This document shows, piece after piece, positions 54,159 through 62,989 of a DNA stretch of 64,000 bases. Position numbers and translations under genes: made by a program. Below the pieces are notes generated by a model, which was given only the letters and a program-made list of their open reading frames with translations, did not search any database and was not told the origin of the DNA. The DNA lies in the NCBI RefSeq assembly GCF_028606985.1, contig NZ_CP117416.1, positions 2,828,001 to 2,892,000 of the forward strand, read 5' to 3'. The first letter of the stretch is position 1; every line of letters begins with the position of its first letter. The DNA is from Paenibacillus kyungheensis. GTDB taxonomy: Bacteria; Bacillota; Bacilli; Paenibacillales; Paenibacillaceae.

Positions 54159-56153
54159 TTAAATACTAAATATTTCATATACAACGCCATCACCAATACC
54201 TAGCATATTCAGATAATTTTCACCGATATAAGACCAGATTTCGATCGTGTGTCCATTATCTTTAGTGACTGTCTTTTTATCAGGATTTCCCCAGGATAAT
54301 AATACTTGTCTGCTAGTCATTCCCTCCACAACTTCAGCATTAATAATGCGATTCCATGTTGCTTGTGACCAGTTGTATTTACTACGAATATCGTAATTAA
54401 AAAATTGTTCTGTATCTGATAATAGGCTTGTAATCTCTGCACCAGTTAATCGGTCAGATAAATACTCTTTACCTTTACGGTCGCCAAATTGGATCACAAA
54501 TCGCGTTCTATTATAAACATCTTTTTCTGCGTTAATATCTTTGATCGTTACTTTGCTAAATCGCTCACCAGCTTTATGATAATAATTTACCCAGTACGAC
54601 TTACCAAGTAGTCTTGTTAAATTGCCAATCTCTTCTTGTTTGATTAACTTTAAAGTTTTATCTGATTGAATCGTAATCGTTGAACCATTTACTTGTATCA
54701 GGGCTTGTTGATATTTCGTATCCCAATTCACTTTAGCGTCTCTGGAAATGCTTGATAATAAGGTGGCTGGAAATACAGTCTGATTTCCAGAAGTTTGAAC
54801 TTTACCTTTCATCTTCACTGCTTGATTGTTAACTTGAGCAACTGCACTATTTTTATTTAATACTATGCTAGTAGTTCCCCAGTTAACTTTGAATTGATTG
54901 CCATCAACTAGAATCGTACTACCCATCGCTTTGAATACAGTCTGTAAAGGTAGATAGACTGAACCATCGATCATTACTGCACCTGTTAAAGCTTCTTCTG
55001 TTGTTCCATTTAACGGAGATTGAGCTGTTAATGTATCTGTTGTTAAAGTAATCGTAGCATTCCCAATCGCTTTTACTTTGATCGTACCATCGCTTAATAT
55101 TTCCGCAATAGGAGACGGAGCTACACTCAATTCATTGGCACTAGCCGGACGAGTATTTATAGATCCGTTAGAATACACTTCTTGAATCTGTGCATTTATT
55201 TTATCTCCTATTGAAGCGTTGGTTTTGGATAAAATCAATTTCAACTCGCTAATAGATGGTGCTTGAAGTGGAGTTACTGTTTTGTTAGCATCTTCTACCC
55301 AATCGCCATTTTTGGTTTGAGCATAAATTCCGTTAGGTGAATAGACCACTTTCGCAATATTGGCGAGTTCGCTGATCTGTTGAGGGGCAAAGCCATTAGA
55401 ACGACTATACGACCATACTGATCCATCTTTTTTCACTACCAGTAATGAACGTTTAGATCCTTGCCATTCTATAGATGTTGCATCATTTGCAATGACTTGA
55501 GGCGCATCACCAGATAACAGATCAAGCAAAGTCACGCTACCATCACTACGTAGAACAGCTATTGCTATTTCATCTTGTTTTATCGATACAGCATCAGGAT
55601 AAGATCCAATTTTACGACCTAGACCATTTTGATAATTGTTATAATATAAAATATCTCCAGATTGCTTGAGTATGGCATACGAATCATTAAATGCATCAAG
55701 TAACTTCACGCTGTTCGGTAAAGTATCTGGTTTGCCTGATCCGATCATATCCACTTTGCCATCTTTATGTAATACAATTCCATTGCCTGAGATTTGAGCA
55801 ACATTGTTCATTCCTGCAATCACTTCGATTTGTTGAGTGATACCATCCCATCCCATGGCTTGTCCACTTGTCGTCCAACCATAATATTGATGATTCGATC
55901 CTACGCTAATCCCTTCAAATTGATATTCAGAATGCCAGGGTCCTTTCATAGACATCGCCCACATTGAACCATCAGATAATAAGTAATGATCTTTATCAAT
56001 AACGCTTACAATCTGAAGATTCGAATGATTTGTTTCTGCTGCTGATACCTTTAATATAGGAGGAAACAATGGTGCATTACTCCCCAAAGATATTCCTACT
56101 ACTAGCGTTGATGATATTACCCATTTAGCCAATGAAATCTTTTTCTCAAGCAT
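54159..56153 (-). CDS. Secreted multi-domain protein with RCC1-like, Ig-like and copper-amine-oxidase-like domains
   Basis: This 664-aa protein has a signal peptide (cleavage near SAAET, residue 40). Repeated strands of the DGSVW kind (DGSMWAM, DGKVDMIG, DGSVTLLD, DGSVWSYS) suggest an RCC1-like propeller over about residues 45-295. A bacterial Ig-like segment follows (SISELKLILSKTNASIGDKI to about 375). Next is a Cu_amine_oxidN1 stalk-like domain (VYLPLQTVFKAMGSTILVDGNQFKVNW, about 390-490). The end (VVEGMTSRQVLLSWGNPDKKT) looks SmpA/OmlA-like. Paenibacilli carry many surface proteins of this construction. Exact role unknown. Confidence 0.72.
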   Translation of the reverse strand: MLEKKISLAKWVISSTLVVGISLGSNAPLFPPILKVSAAETNHSNLQIVSVIDKDHYLLSDGSMWAMSMKGPWHSEYQFEGISVGSNHQYYGWTTSGQAMGWDGITQQIEVIAGMNNVAQISGNGIVLHKDGKVDMIGSGKPDTLPNSVKLLDAFNDSYAILKQSGDILYYNNYQNGLGRKIGSYPDAVSIKQDEIAIAVLRSDGSVTLLDLLSGDAPQVIANDATSIEWQGSKRSLLVVKKDGSVWSYSRSNGFAPQQISELANIAKVVYSPNGIYAQTKNGDWVEDANKTVTPLQAPSISELKLILSKTNASIGDKINAQIQEVYSNGSINTRPASANELSVAPSPIAEILSDGTIKVKAIGNATITLTTDTLTAQSPLNGTTEEALTGAVMIDGSVYLPLQTVFKAMGSTILVDGNQFKVNWGTTSIVLNKNSAVAQVNNQAVKMKGKVQTSGNQTVFPATLLSSISRDAKVNWDTKYQQALIQVNGSTITIQSDKTLKLIKQEEIGNLTRLLGKSYWVNYYHKAGERFSKVTIKDINAEKDVYNRTRFVIQFGDRKGKEYLSDRLTGAEITSLLSDTEQFFNYDIRSKYNWSQATWNRIINAEVVEGMTSRQVLLSWGNPDKKTVTKDNGHTIEIWSYIGENYLNMLGIGDGVVYEIFSI

Positions 56154-56474
56154 GTTATAACCCCTTTTTCTATGTATTTGATGTGTTGTATAAAGCCTAT
56201 ATCTAATGTAAGCCCTCCTTTATATCGGCATATCAGTGAATAATTTGTAATTTTGCTTGAAATACATACGCTATATTTTATTTGACAAAGGGGTTGAGAT
56301 GTTTAGAATTTTCTTTTTTATGATTTTGATGTTGTTATTTTGAATTTTTCATATGTTGAAATTTTAATTTTAGTGATAGTATGGTTATAGAAATATGAAA
56401 TATTTGTTGCCGCTTCCCCCTCTATTTTGGGCACAAAAAAAGGACCAAAATATGATCCTTTTCGTTGTTGCTTA
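56154..56474. other. 321-bp AT-rich region with a repeat copy
   Basis: Holds the promoter side of the secreted multi-domain gene, one copy of a 25-bp repeat at 56341-56365 and the terminator below. No gene is seen on either strand. Confidence 0.5.
56434..56463 (-). terminator. Terminator of the NmrA-like gene
   Basis: On the minus strand AAAGGATCATA and TTGGTCCTTT pair with small mismatches and run into TTTTTT. Confidence 0.75.
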
Positions 56475-57113
56475 TTATTCGGTTACAAAAACACCTTGTT
56501 GATGGTATACAGAAGTATGCAGTTGATCAATCATAAAATCAGCTAGATTAGCACGAGATAGCTTTTTCTTACTGGAAGTGCCTTTATTGATATGTGGCTC
56601 ATGGATATAAGTTCCTGTTTTCGCTCCTGATGTTAGAATCGGAGGTTGAACTGATATCCAGTCCAGCCCACTGTTGGCTAGAAAAGCTTCTTTTTCTCGG
56701 TGGTCTGCGATTAAGTTCTTCATCGCTAGTGGGACAATATATTTGTATAATGCTCCTAATTGAGACGATTCTTTGCGAACACCTATAAAGGAAACATGAA
56801 TAAATTTGCTGATCTGATTGGCTTGAGCTGCTTTGATAATGTTTTTGGTCGCTTCAGTAAGTACAGGATCTCTTTGAAAAGGAGTCTTCGCTCCTAAAGC
56901 TGAGAAAACAGCGTCATATGGATGTGCTTTCATGACCCGATCAATATCATCATAATGGGATAAGTCCCCTTTTTCGATGATCAGCTTAGGATCACTAATA
57001 GTTAGTTTTTCCGGATGACGTACCAATGCAGTGACTTGATGCCCATGCTCTAACGACTGCTTCACCAGTTCAAGACCTGTTTTGCCTGTGGCTCCAAAAA
57101 TGATAATATTCAT
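56475..57113 (-). CDS. NmrA-like NAD(P)-binding reductase
   Basis: From ATG 57113, eight bases after AAAGGAG, the protein is 212 aa, the size of the YwnB/BVR-B group of atypical SDRs. Features are MNIIIFGATGKTGLEL (dinucleotide motif), VTALVRHPEKL and DAVFSALGAKTPF. It likely reduces a small substrate with NADPH or senses redox state. It is enclosed by a 25-bp direct repeat and has its own terminator. Confidence 0.87.
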   Translation of the reverse strand: MNIIIFGATGKTGLELVKQSLEHGHQVTALVRHPEKLTISDPKLIIEKGDLSHYDDIDRVMKAHPYDAVFSALGAKTPFQRDPVLTEATKNIIKAAQANQISKFIHVSFIGVRKESSQLGALYKYIVPLAMKNLIADHREKEAFLANSGLDWISVQPPILTSGAKTGTYIHEPHINKGTSSKKKLSRANLADFMIDQLHTSVYHQQGVFVTE

Positions 57114-57168
57114 TGATCTCACTCCTTTAGAATGGTATTTATTTTTAGGTTTTTCTTTTGTGAATTTT

Positions 57169-57915
57169 TCATATATTGAAATTTTTAAATTTACTGTATC
57201 GTTGGTTGATAACAGGTTCTAATTTCTTATAATTCTCTAAAGAATCCTGCACATGGTATTCACTAGGTAACGAACCAGCCAAACAATCGATATAATCTCC
57301 TAAATATAGATTATCATCTTTATTTAGATATTGACGTGCAAATGCATTTCCTTCTTCTGATAGATCATTTGAACTAAGTGAACCATCAAGATGTTCCTCA
57401 AAAAAATGCGCACCGCTCATTTCACCCTGCTTTACTAGATTTATACTTGCTTGATATTGATCTACAATTTTCTGAGTCAGTAGATTATTTATTATAAGCC
57501 AAGTGACAAACATTCCAGTATGTATATAAGCTTGGAAAGGCAATAATGTTTTGGGATAGTCCCCATCATAGTGCCATTTCGCTTTGTCATATACATAAGC
57601 TTTTTCTCTTCTACTTAAATTAGCATATTTTATATCTGTATCTTGTAAAATTTTCATATCTTGTTTTGTAAATCCTTCTTTTATTAGCTGTTCAATCAAT
57701 TCGTCTACACAAACTTGTGCTTCTTTAAAATCCTTATACTGTTCAATGTTTTCTCTCTTTGTTCTTATTCGTTCAAGCATACGTCCTTTTACAATATAGA
57801 GAATACTTTGATAAGACAATCTTTCTAATCTCAAATGCATATATTGTATCGATTTCTCACCACTTTTAGTCAGAAAATTTTCGAGTTCTGTTTTATATTC
57901 CATGAGCTCATTCAC
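57169..57915 (-). CDS. Hypothetical protein, 248 aa
   Basis: The protein is cytoplasmic. The first 90 residues are charged and helical. The segment AKWHYDGDYPKTLLPFQAYIHTGMFVTWLI (about 112-141) matches a pattern found in a family of uncharacterised bacterial proteins often near immunity genes. Its last codons lie inside the right copy of the 25-bp repeat. Function unknown. Confidence 0.65.
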   Translation of the reverse strand: MNELMEYKTELENFLTKSGEKSIQYMHLRLERLSYQSILYIVKGRMLERIRTKRENIEQYKDFKEAQVCVDELIEQLIKEGFTKQDMKILQDTDIKYANLSRREKAYVYDKAKWHYDGDYPKTLLPFQAYIHTGMFVTWLIINNLLTQKIVDQYQASINLVKQGEMSGAHFFEEHLDGSLSSNDLSEEGNAFARQYLNKDDNLYLGDYIDCLAGSLPSEYHVQDSLENYKKLEPVINQRYSKFKNFNI

Positions 57916-58006
57916 TCCATAATACCTTTTTGTATAGCATACTCTTTTTTATTTATTTTTGATATCTACACCCTTCTCTTCTACTTCGCTATCACTATTT
58001 CCAAAT

Positions 58007-58062
58007 AAAAAACCTAGACTCACTACCAGTGCCATACACACTCATAGTAACTCTAGGTTTTC
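58007..58062 (-). terminator. Terminator of the radical SAM gene
   Basis: AAAACCTAGAGT on the minus strand pairs with ACTCTAGG-like ...AGTCTAGGTTTT across a second, inner imperfect stem, ending in TTTTTT. It lies 60-115 bp past the stop. Confidence 0.7.
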
Positions 58063-58121
58063 CCATCAATAGTATAACGGACCTTTTTGAGCAATGATCA
58101 TAGTTCTAATTACAAATCATA

Positions 58122-59534
58122 TTAATCCCAAGCTGTAGCAATCTCTTGTTTTCGTTCTTCTAACAGCTTTTCTTTATCATCACGATAAAATAGATTGTAC
58201 GTATCAAAAGGGATAATGCGCCCATCTGGATGGACAATATGCACACATGATTTTTTGACAGACCGAACATCAAAGTTATAAGCATCTAAAAACTGCATAA
58301 TAATAACGCGAAATACATTATCATAGTTAATTTCTTTCGGCACTGCTGCAAGAGGTAGACAGCATAACAGACTTTTGAGCGATAGTGCCGAAGAAATCGG
58401 TGAGTGACCCGTCGATAACAGCTCAAATAATTTACCACGAATCACCGGATCTTGTTCAAATACAATCGTATTGCTATCCCCTTCTAACAAGATTGAAGGC
58501 TCAATCATACGTGTTAATGGTAACACTTCACGTCCTAATTTGAGTGCATAGCCCATTGCTAGACAATCAGGATGACAAGGAACCGGTAAAATATCATCTT
58601 CTTGAAATACTTCTGATTGATCGATAATCATTTGTCTGACTTCACTTACGGTTAAGCGATCTGTCGCTGGATCATATCCTTCTAAGCGCCCTGCTGCTTG
58701 AATCGGTTGAATAGTGACACCACGAACAGCTTTTTGTTTGAGTCCATATTGAATAATTTTACCGATTTCTGTATCGTTTAATCCTTTTTTTAGCGTCACT
58801 ACCAGAGTGGTCGATAAATTATATTTATTTAGATGACGAATCGCATCTTCTCGTATACGCCTAAGATCAGCACCACGTAGTTCTTTCAATACATCAGCTT
58901 CAAAGCTATCAAATTGCAAGTAGATTTCAAAGCCTGGCATATACGAAGCTAATCGCTTGGTGAACTCACGATCTTGCGCAATCCGAATCCCATTTGTATT
59001 GAGCATAATATGTTGAATTGGACGGCTTTTGCACATATCTAAAATTTCAAAAAATTGTGGATGCGTTGTCGGCTCTCCTCCACTAATCTGTACGATATCC
59101 GGTTCGCCTTCATTTTCTACAATCCGATCTAACATAAATGCAATCTGTTCTAGCGAACGATAAGAAGTACGATGAGGTGAAGATTCAGCAAAGCAAATAG
59201 GGCATTGCAGATTACAATGATCGGTAATCTCTAGTAAAGTAAGACAGCTATGTTGCTCATGATCCGGGCATAACCCGCAATCATAAGGACAACCGTACTT
59301 AATCGGTGTGTTCCAGACTAAAGGCATTTCTGAAGGCTTAATAAATTCTCGTGTGCGATGATAATACTCTACATCTGTAGAAATAAGTACTTTTTCAGGC
59401 CCATGTACAAGGCAACGCTTGAGCATATATATTCGTCCATCTTCTTCAATAATTTTGGCTTCGACTTTGCGGTAACAAGTCGTACAGATACTATTCGTCA
59501 ATTCATGATATAGATACGGTCGATTTTTAGGCAT
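58122..59534 (-). CDS. Radical SAM protein of the tetraether-synthase (Tes/MJ0619) type
   Basis: The 470-aa protein has the radical SAM cluster CxxxCxxC at Cys107, Cys111 and Cys114 (TDHCNLQCPICF). Extra cysteine sets are at 17/20/41 (CTTC then KRCLVHG), 82/86/89 (GCPYDCGLCPDHEQH) and a later VPCHPDC. The order zinc-ribbon-like N-terminus, GCPxDCGLCxxH, CNLxCPxCFA, ISGGEPT and IQPIQAAGR is that of archaeal Tes, which joins lipid tails by carbon-carbon coupling. It lies downstream of an Lgt-like gene and a small zinc-binding membrane protein on the same strand. A lipid substrate is inference; other homologues modify different molecules. Confidence 0.82.
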   Translation of the reverse strand: MPKNRPYLYHELTNSICTTCYRKVEAKIIEEDGRIYMLKRCLVHGPEKVLISTDVEYYHRTREFIKPSEMPLVWNTPIKYGCPYDCGLCPDHEQHSCLTLLEITDHCNLQCPICFAESSPHRTSYRSLEQIAFMLDRIVENEGEPDIVQISGGEPTTHPQFFEILDMCKSRPIQHIMLNTNGIRIAQDREFTKRLASYMPGFEIYLQFDSFEADVLKELRGADLRRIREDAIRHLNKYNLSTTLVVTLKKGLNDTEIGKIIQYGLKQKAVRGVTIQPIQAAGRLEGYDPATDRLTVSEVRQMIIDQSEVFQEDDILPVPCHPDCLAMGYALKLGREVLPLTRMIEPSILLEGDSNTIVFEQDPVIRGKLFELLSTGHSPISSALSLKSLLCCLPLAAVPKEINYDNVFRVIIMQFLDAYNFDVRSVKKSCVHIVHPDGRIIPFDTYNLFYRDDKEKLLEERKQEIATAWD

Positions 59535-59697
59535 AATATATCGCTCCTTTTATGGTAGAGATCCTAAAATATATTGACGTAACAGGTATATAGCATTGTC
59601 TGATAGGTTGGTTGTAATCATAATATGTAGAGCTTAGTAGAATATAAGTGTAAGGATAATGATTAATTTGCTTTCAATATATTGATCAAATATTCGA

Positions 59698-60507
59698 CTA
59701 TATTGCTTTTACCTGATGAGAATTATTTCTACGTTTGCCCCAGATCAGCCAGCTATAATAAATTAATCCAGCCACACAAGCTAACTGAATATTATTATGT
59801 CCCCAATAAGGATGCAAAGTAGGCTTGATATATTCAATTACAAATCGAAATAACAGATAACTTGCCATAAACCACTGGAACATTCGACCGGATACATAGG
59901 AAGTGTACGATGTGGATGTCTGACCTTCAGACGATAATACAGATAACAGACGACTTTGACGATATAACGGAATCAAGCAGACTGCCAGTACAATTAGAAA
60001 AGCAATCTCATATAATTGAGTCGGATGACGCATAACTCCATCACCAAAATTTACACCTGTTATCCATGTTGTTGCTATCCCATACGTATGATCATCCAAT
60101 CCGGTCAAAAAGCATCCTATTCGCCCTAGCGCCAGACCAAGTATTAGCGGATAGACAAAATCGTCTCCTGTAGAGCTTTTCCAACCGATCCAGCGCTTGG
60201 TCAATTCTACACCGATCAGCCCTCCTAACAATCCTCCGACAATCGTTTTTCCACCCCACAACAAGTGAAACTGACGTAATTGTTCCCAGGTTGCTACTGG
60301 ATTTTCGAACCAGAATAATAACTTAGCACCTAACGCCGCTCCGAGAATCGTACCTGCTAATATTTGCAGACTCATCAGCTTGGACATTTCACTAGGTCGA
60401 CGTGTCCACAAATAGAGACGAAATCCTAAAAAGTAACCTAACGATTCAAACAACACATGGGGATGAATACGCCATGACCCTAAATAAAAATAGACAGGAA
60501 ACTCCAT
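59698..60507 (-). CDS. Lgt-like membrane protein lacking key Lgt residues
   Basis: The 269-aa protein has about seven membrane helices and Lgt landmarks: GGKTIVGGLLGG (residues 86-96), ALGRIGCFLTG (126-136), MRHPTQLYE (159-167) and RFVIEYIKP near the end. True Lgt needs His in SxHGG and Asn in GRIGNF. Here they are Val90 and Cys132, and the following NGE becomes TGL. It is therefore probably not the housekeeping prolipoprotein diacylglyceryl transferase but a relative that may still bind phosphatidylglycerol. It is 12 bp after the small zinc-binding gene; the radical SAM gene follows 163 bp downstream. Confidence 0.8.
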   Translation of the reverse strand: MEFPVYFYLGSWRIHPHVLFESLGYFLGFRLYLWTRRPSEMSKLMSLQILAGTILGAALGAKLLFWFENPVATWEQLRQFHLLWGGKTIVGGLLGGLIGVELTKRWIGWKSSTGDDFVYPLILGLALGRIGCFLTGLDDHTYGIATTWITGVNFGDGVMRHPTQLYEIAFLIVLAVCLIPLYRQSRLLSVLSSEGQTSTSYTSYVSGRMFQWFMASYLLFRFVIEYIKPTLHPYWGHNNIQLACVAGLIYYSWLIWGKRRNNSHQVKAI

Positions 60508-60519
60508 TCAAGCACTCCT

Positions 60520-60792
60520 TTAGTAAGAATAGATCATCGCTCCACAGATCGCTGCTAACAGTAAAGCTAATGCTCCCACAATCGCCAGTAAAGCTACAAC
60601 AATTTGCCAAAATGTATTTTTAGGTTGAGGTTGTTGAGGTTCTACAGTGCTTGCGGTAGCAGGGTTATTGCAATACGCACGACAGGTCTGCATCTCAGGG
60701 TTATAACATTCATCACATAATGGCTTTCCACACCTTGTACATTGATGAACCGCTGCACGATCTGGATGATTCATACAATGAAATTCTTCCAT
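60520..60792 (-). CDS. B-box/zinc-finger protein with C-terminal membrane anchor
   Basis: The 90-aa protein opens with a compact Cys/His metal site (FHCMNHPDRAAVHQCTRCGK then LCDECY), the pattern of B-box zinc fingers that precede rhomboid or DUF membrane domains in other bacteria. A Pro/Gln linker follows, then one membrane helix (residues 60-85, FWQIVVALLAIVGALALLLA). It probably sits on the inner membrane face and may recruit partner proteins. First gene of the operon; AAGGGAGGTGCTCAA precedes the ATG. Confidence 0.82.
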   Translation of the reverse strand: MEEFHCMNHPDRAAVHQCTRCGKPLCDECYNPEMQTCRAYCNNPATASTVEPQQPQPKNTFWQIVVALLAIVGALALLLAAICGAMIYSY

Positions 60793-61013
60793 TTGAGCAC
60801 CTCCCTTGTAATTTATTTCTATTGTAAGCGTTGATACTTAATTGAGCCATCAAAAACCTTATAGACTCGCTAGATTTCTAATTTTTATTGATTTGGTGTA
60901 GTATTAGTATGTATTTAGCTTCTATATAAATGATTCATTCCTAACAAAATGATTGCCGATACGGTTGATAGGGTAAAATGGTAATGAGACTATTTCAAGG
61001 AGGAACCATCGTT

Positions 61014-61832
61014 ATGTCTATTTCACTTAAAAAATTAAAAGATCAAGTTATCGTTATTACAGGTGCTTCAAGTAAAGTTGGTATTGCTACAGCTAAAATG
61101 GCAGCAGCTAAAGGCGCAAAAGTTCTACTTACTTCTAAAAATGAAGATGCGCTCCTCCAGTTAGCTACAGAACTTCGTGCTAAAGGATATCCAGCAACAT
61201 GGGTTCCCGCAGATATTGGAAGAGAAGAAGATGTTCACAAGATTGCCGATGCCGCTATTCGTACATTTGGACGTTTTGATACTTGGGTGAACAGCTCTGA
61301 TGTCTCTTTACTTGGCGATTCTACAGAAGCGACTCAAGACGATATCAAGCGTATGTTCAATATGAATTATCGCGGAATTATTTATAGTTCGAAGATTGCT
61401 ATCAATCATTTCAAAGAACGTGGCGTTCCTGGCGCATTGATCAATATGAGTGCTGTCTGGAGTGATCGTGGTACAGTGATCCCTGTTCCTTCTTCCGCTT
61501 CTAATTTTTCTGTAAAAGAATGGACAGATAATCTAAGAGCAGAGGTTGCTAAAGATAAAGTTCCTGTATCTATTACGCTTCTTCATCCGGGCAAAGCAGT
61601 AACTCCATATAACGAAACGATGAAAAAACATAAAGTTATGGTCTATCCAGCAGGTTCTGTTGCTGAAAATATTATCTATGCCGCTCAAAATCCTAAAGAA
61701 GATATTCCTGTGTATGTAAAAGAAAGCAAACACCCTATTTTATCTTCTCTTGCTGTTGCAGGTCTTGGTGTTATTGTCTATGCTTCGATCAAACAAAAAG
61801 ACCAACCATACCAATCCAAAGATCAAGTGTAA
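61014..61832 (+). CDS. SDR-family protein without catalytic Tyr and Lys
   Basis: From ATG 61014 (CAAGGAGGAACCATCGTT upstream) the protein is 272 aa. It has the classical SDR frame: VIVITGASSKVG (with K in place of the usual G), NMNYRGIIYSSK, the Ser of INMSAVW (Ser146) and LHPG. Where classical SDRs read YxxxK it reads SSASN (Ser160 and Asn164), so the catalytic pair is lost. The C-terminus has a hydrophobic stretch (ILSSLAVAGLGVIVYA) that may touch the membrane. A non-catalytic or altered role is likely. Confidence 0.8.
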   Translation: MSISLKKLKDQVIVITGASSKVGIATAKMAAAKGAKVLLTSKNEDALLQLATELRAKGYPATWVPADIGREEDVHKIADAAIRTFGRFDTWVNSSDVSLLGDSTEATQDDIKRMFNMNYRGIIYSSKIAINHFKERGVPGALINMSAVWSDRGTVIPVPSSASNFSVKEWTDNLRAEVAKDKVPVSITLLHPGKAVTPYNETMKKHKVMVYPAGSVAENIIYAAQNPKEDIPVYVKESKHPILSSLAVAGLGVIVYASIKQKDQPYQSKDQV

Positions 61833-61882
61833 TCGATACTTACTGTTTTCTATAAAGTGTAATACCAGTACTTATGTTATTC

Positions 61883-61922
61883 AAAAAAGACGATCTTCTG
61901 TGTATAGAAGATCGTCTTTTTA
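61883..61922 (+). terminator. Terminator after the SDR gene
   Basis: AAAAGACGATCTTCT and AGAAGATCGTCTTTT form a 15-bp perfect stem with a 6-nt loop and a T-run. Confidence 0.92.
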
Positions 61923-61995
61923 TATTGAAGTGACTCTATAAAATAGCTATAGTAAATGTAATATACAGCTCATTTGAAGTAGAAAGGATTATACA

Positions 61996-62892
61996 ATGAC
62001 TACGAATAACAACAAATTGTACAAACAAAAATTAAAAATATTGAAAAAGTTATATCATTACCAAAACAGTGATTATGATGCTACACGTCAGGTCATTATT
62101 TATCGTGAAGAAGCAGTAACACCAGATGAACGTGAACGATTGCAACAAGATCACTGGAAAATTAACGAGATTATATCGATCGATCATAATACGCTTATTG
62201 AATCTATTAGAGTCTGGGGACAAGATGAACAGTTATCGCTAGAACGTGCTAGCGCTGAATTTATAGCGGCTGTAGGTGGCAGTTACCCTCGTGGAATGAC
62301 AACTTTACATAGTACACTTTTTGCAAAAACCGTACCTGAGCATGATTATCAACCAGCACGTCGCCTGATAGCATGTGGAGTGTGTGGATTTTCAACTTCC
62401 AATGCAACACCGCATGATGGACATTGGAGTAATATTGCTTCTATACGGAACTCGTTGTATCAAGGTAGACTGTACCATTCCGTAATCGGTGTTTATACCG
62501 ATCTACAAGAAAGGCTCACCTTACCTGCTGTCTCGCCTACAGAAGAAGATATCAATGTTTTTCGCAATCTACTACATCATTTGGATCAAGCCCATGAAGA
62601 TGAGACTCCGGGTTCATATGAGAAGCGTCTTACTGCTGCCAAATTAATCAAAGGAAATGCAGGCACAAGGCGAGATATTTTACAAACGTTAGCAATCGCA
62701 GGGATTCTACCTAATTCACAGATATCACTTGACCCGTTAACATGGACTTCATTTGAAGATATGGTAGATCCAGAGGTGAATCTCAACAATACCAAAGGTC
62801 GTTCCGATATGGAGATGCCCTGGGCAGCTTGGGAAGGCAAATTAAGAGTCAATTGGGATCAAGCACGTCTATTATTCGGAGCGTATTTATAA
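61996..62892 (+). CDS. Hypothetical protein, 298 aa
   Basis: The start follows AGAAAGGATTATACA. The protein is cytoplasmic and charged, with an N-terminal Lys/Tyr-rich segment (KLYKQKLKILKKLYHYQN), a Cys pair in LIACGVCGFST that could bind metal, and a closing EMPWAAWEGKLRVNW. Family not recognised. Monocistronic between terminators. Confidence 0.7.
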   Translation: MTTNNNKLYKQKLKILKKLYHYQNSDYDATRQVIIYREEAVTPDERERLQQDHWKINEIISIDHNTLIESIRVWGQDEQLSLERASAEFIAAVGGSYPRGMTTLHSTLFAKTVPEHDYQPARRLIACGVCGFSTSNATPHDGHWSNIASIRNSLYQGRLYHSVIGVYTDLQERLTLPAVSPTEEDINVFRNLLHHLDQAHEDETPGSYEKRLTAAKLIKGNAGTRRDILQTLAIAGILPNSQISLDPLTWTSFEDMVDPEVNLNNTKGRSDMEMPWAAWEGKLRVNWDQARLLFGAYL

Positions 62893-62907
62893 AAAGAATA
62901 AATACAG

Positions 62908-62946
62908 AAAAAAACCTGCCACTCTCTAAAGTAGGCAGGTTCTTTT
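62908..62946. terminator. Bidirectional terminator
   Basis: AACCTGCC and GGCAGGTT pair around a 20-nt inner loop, with A-run and T-run. It lies between the convergent 298-aa and DUF896 genes. Confidence 0.8.
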
Positions 62947-62989
62947 GTTAACCAGTAGAATATTTATTATAAATAAAGCCAATCATATC

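Larger units (their letters stand above)
56341..57185. repeat. 25-bp direct repeat flanking the NmrA-like gene
   Basis: TGAATTTTTCATATGTTGAA at 56341 (continuing to 56365) and TGAATTTTTCATATATTGAA at 57161 (continuing to 57185) differ at one base over 25. The right copy covers the stop codon end of the gene at 57169-57915; the left copy lies beyond the terminator of the NmrA-like gene. The pair therefore frames that gene exactly. Confidence 0.6.
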
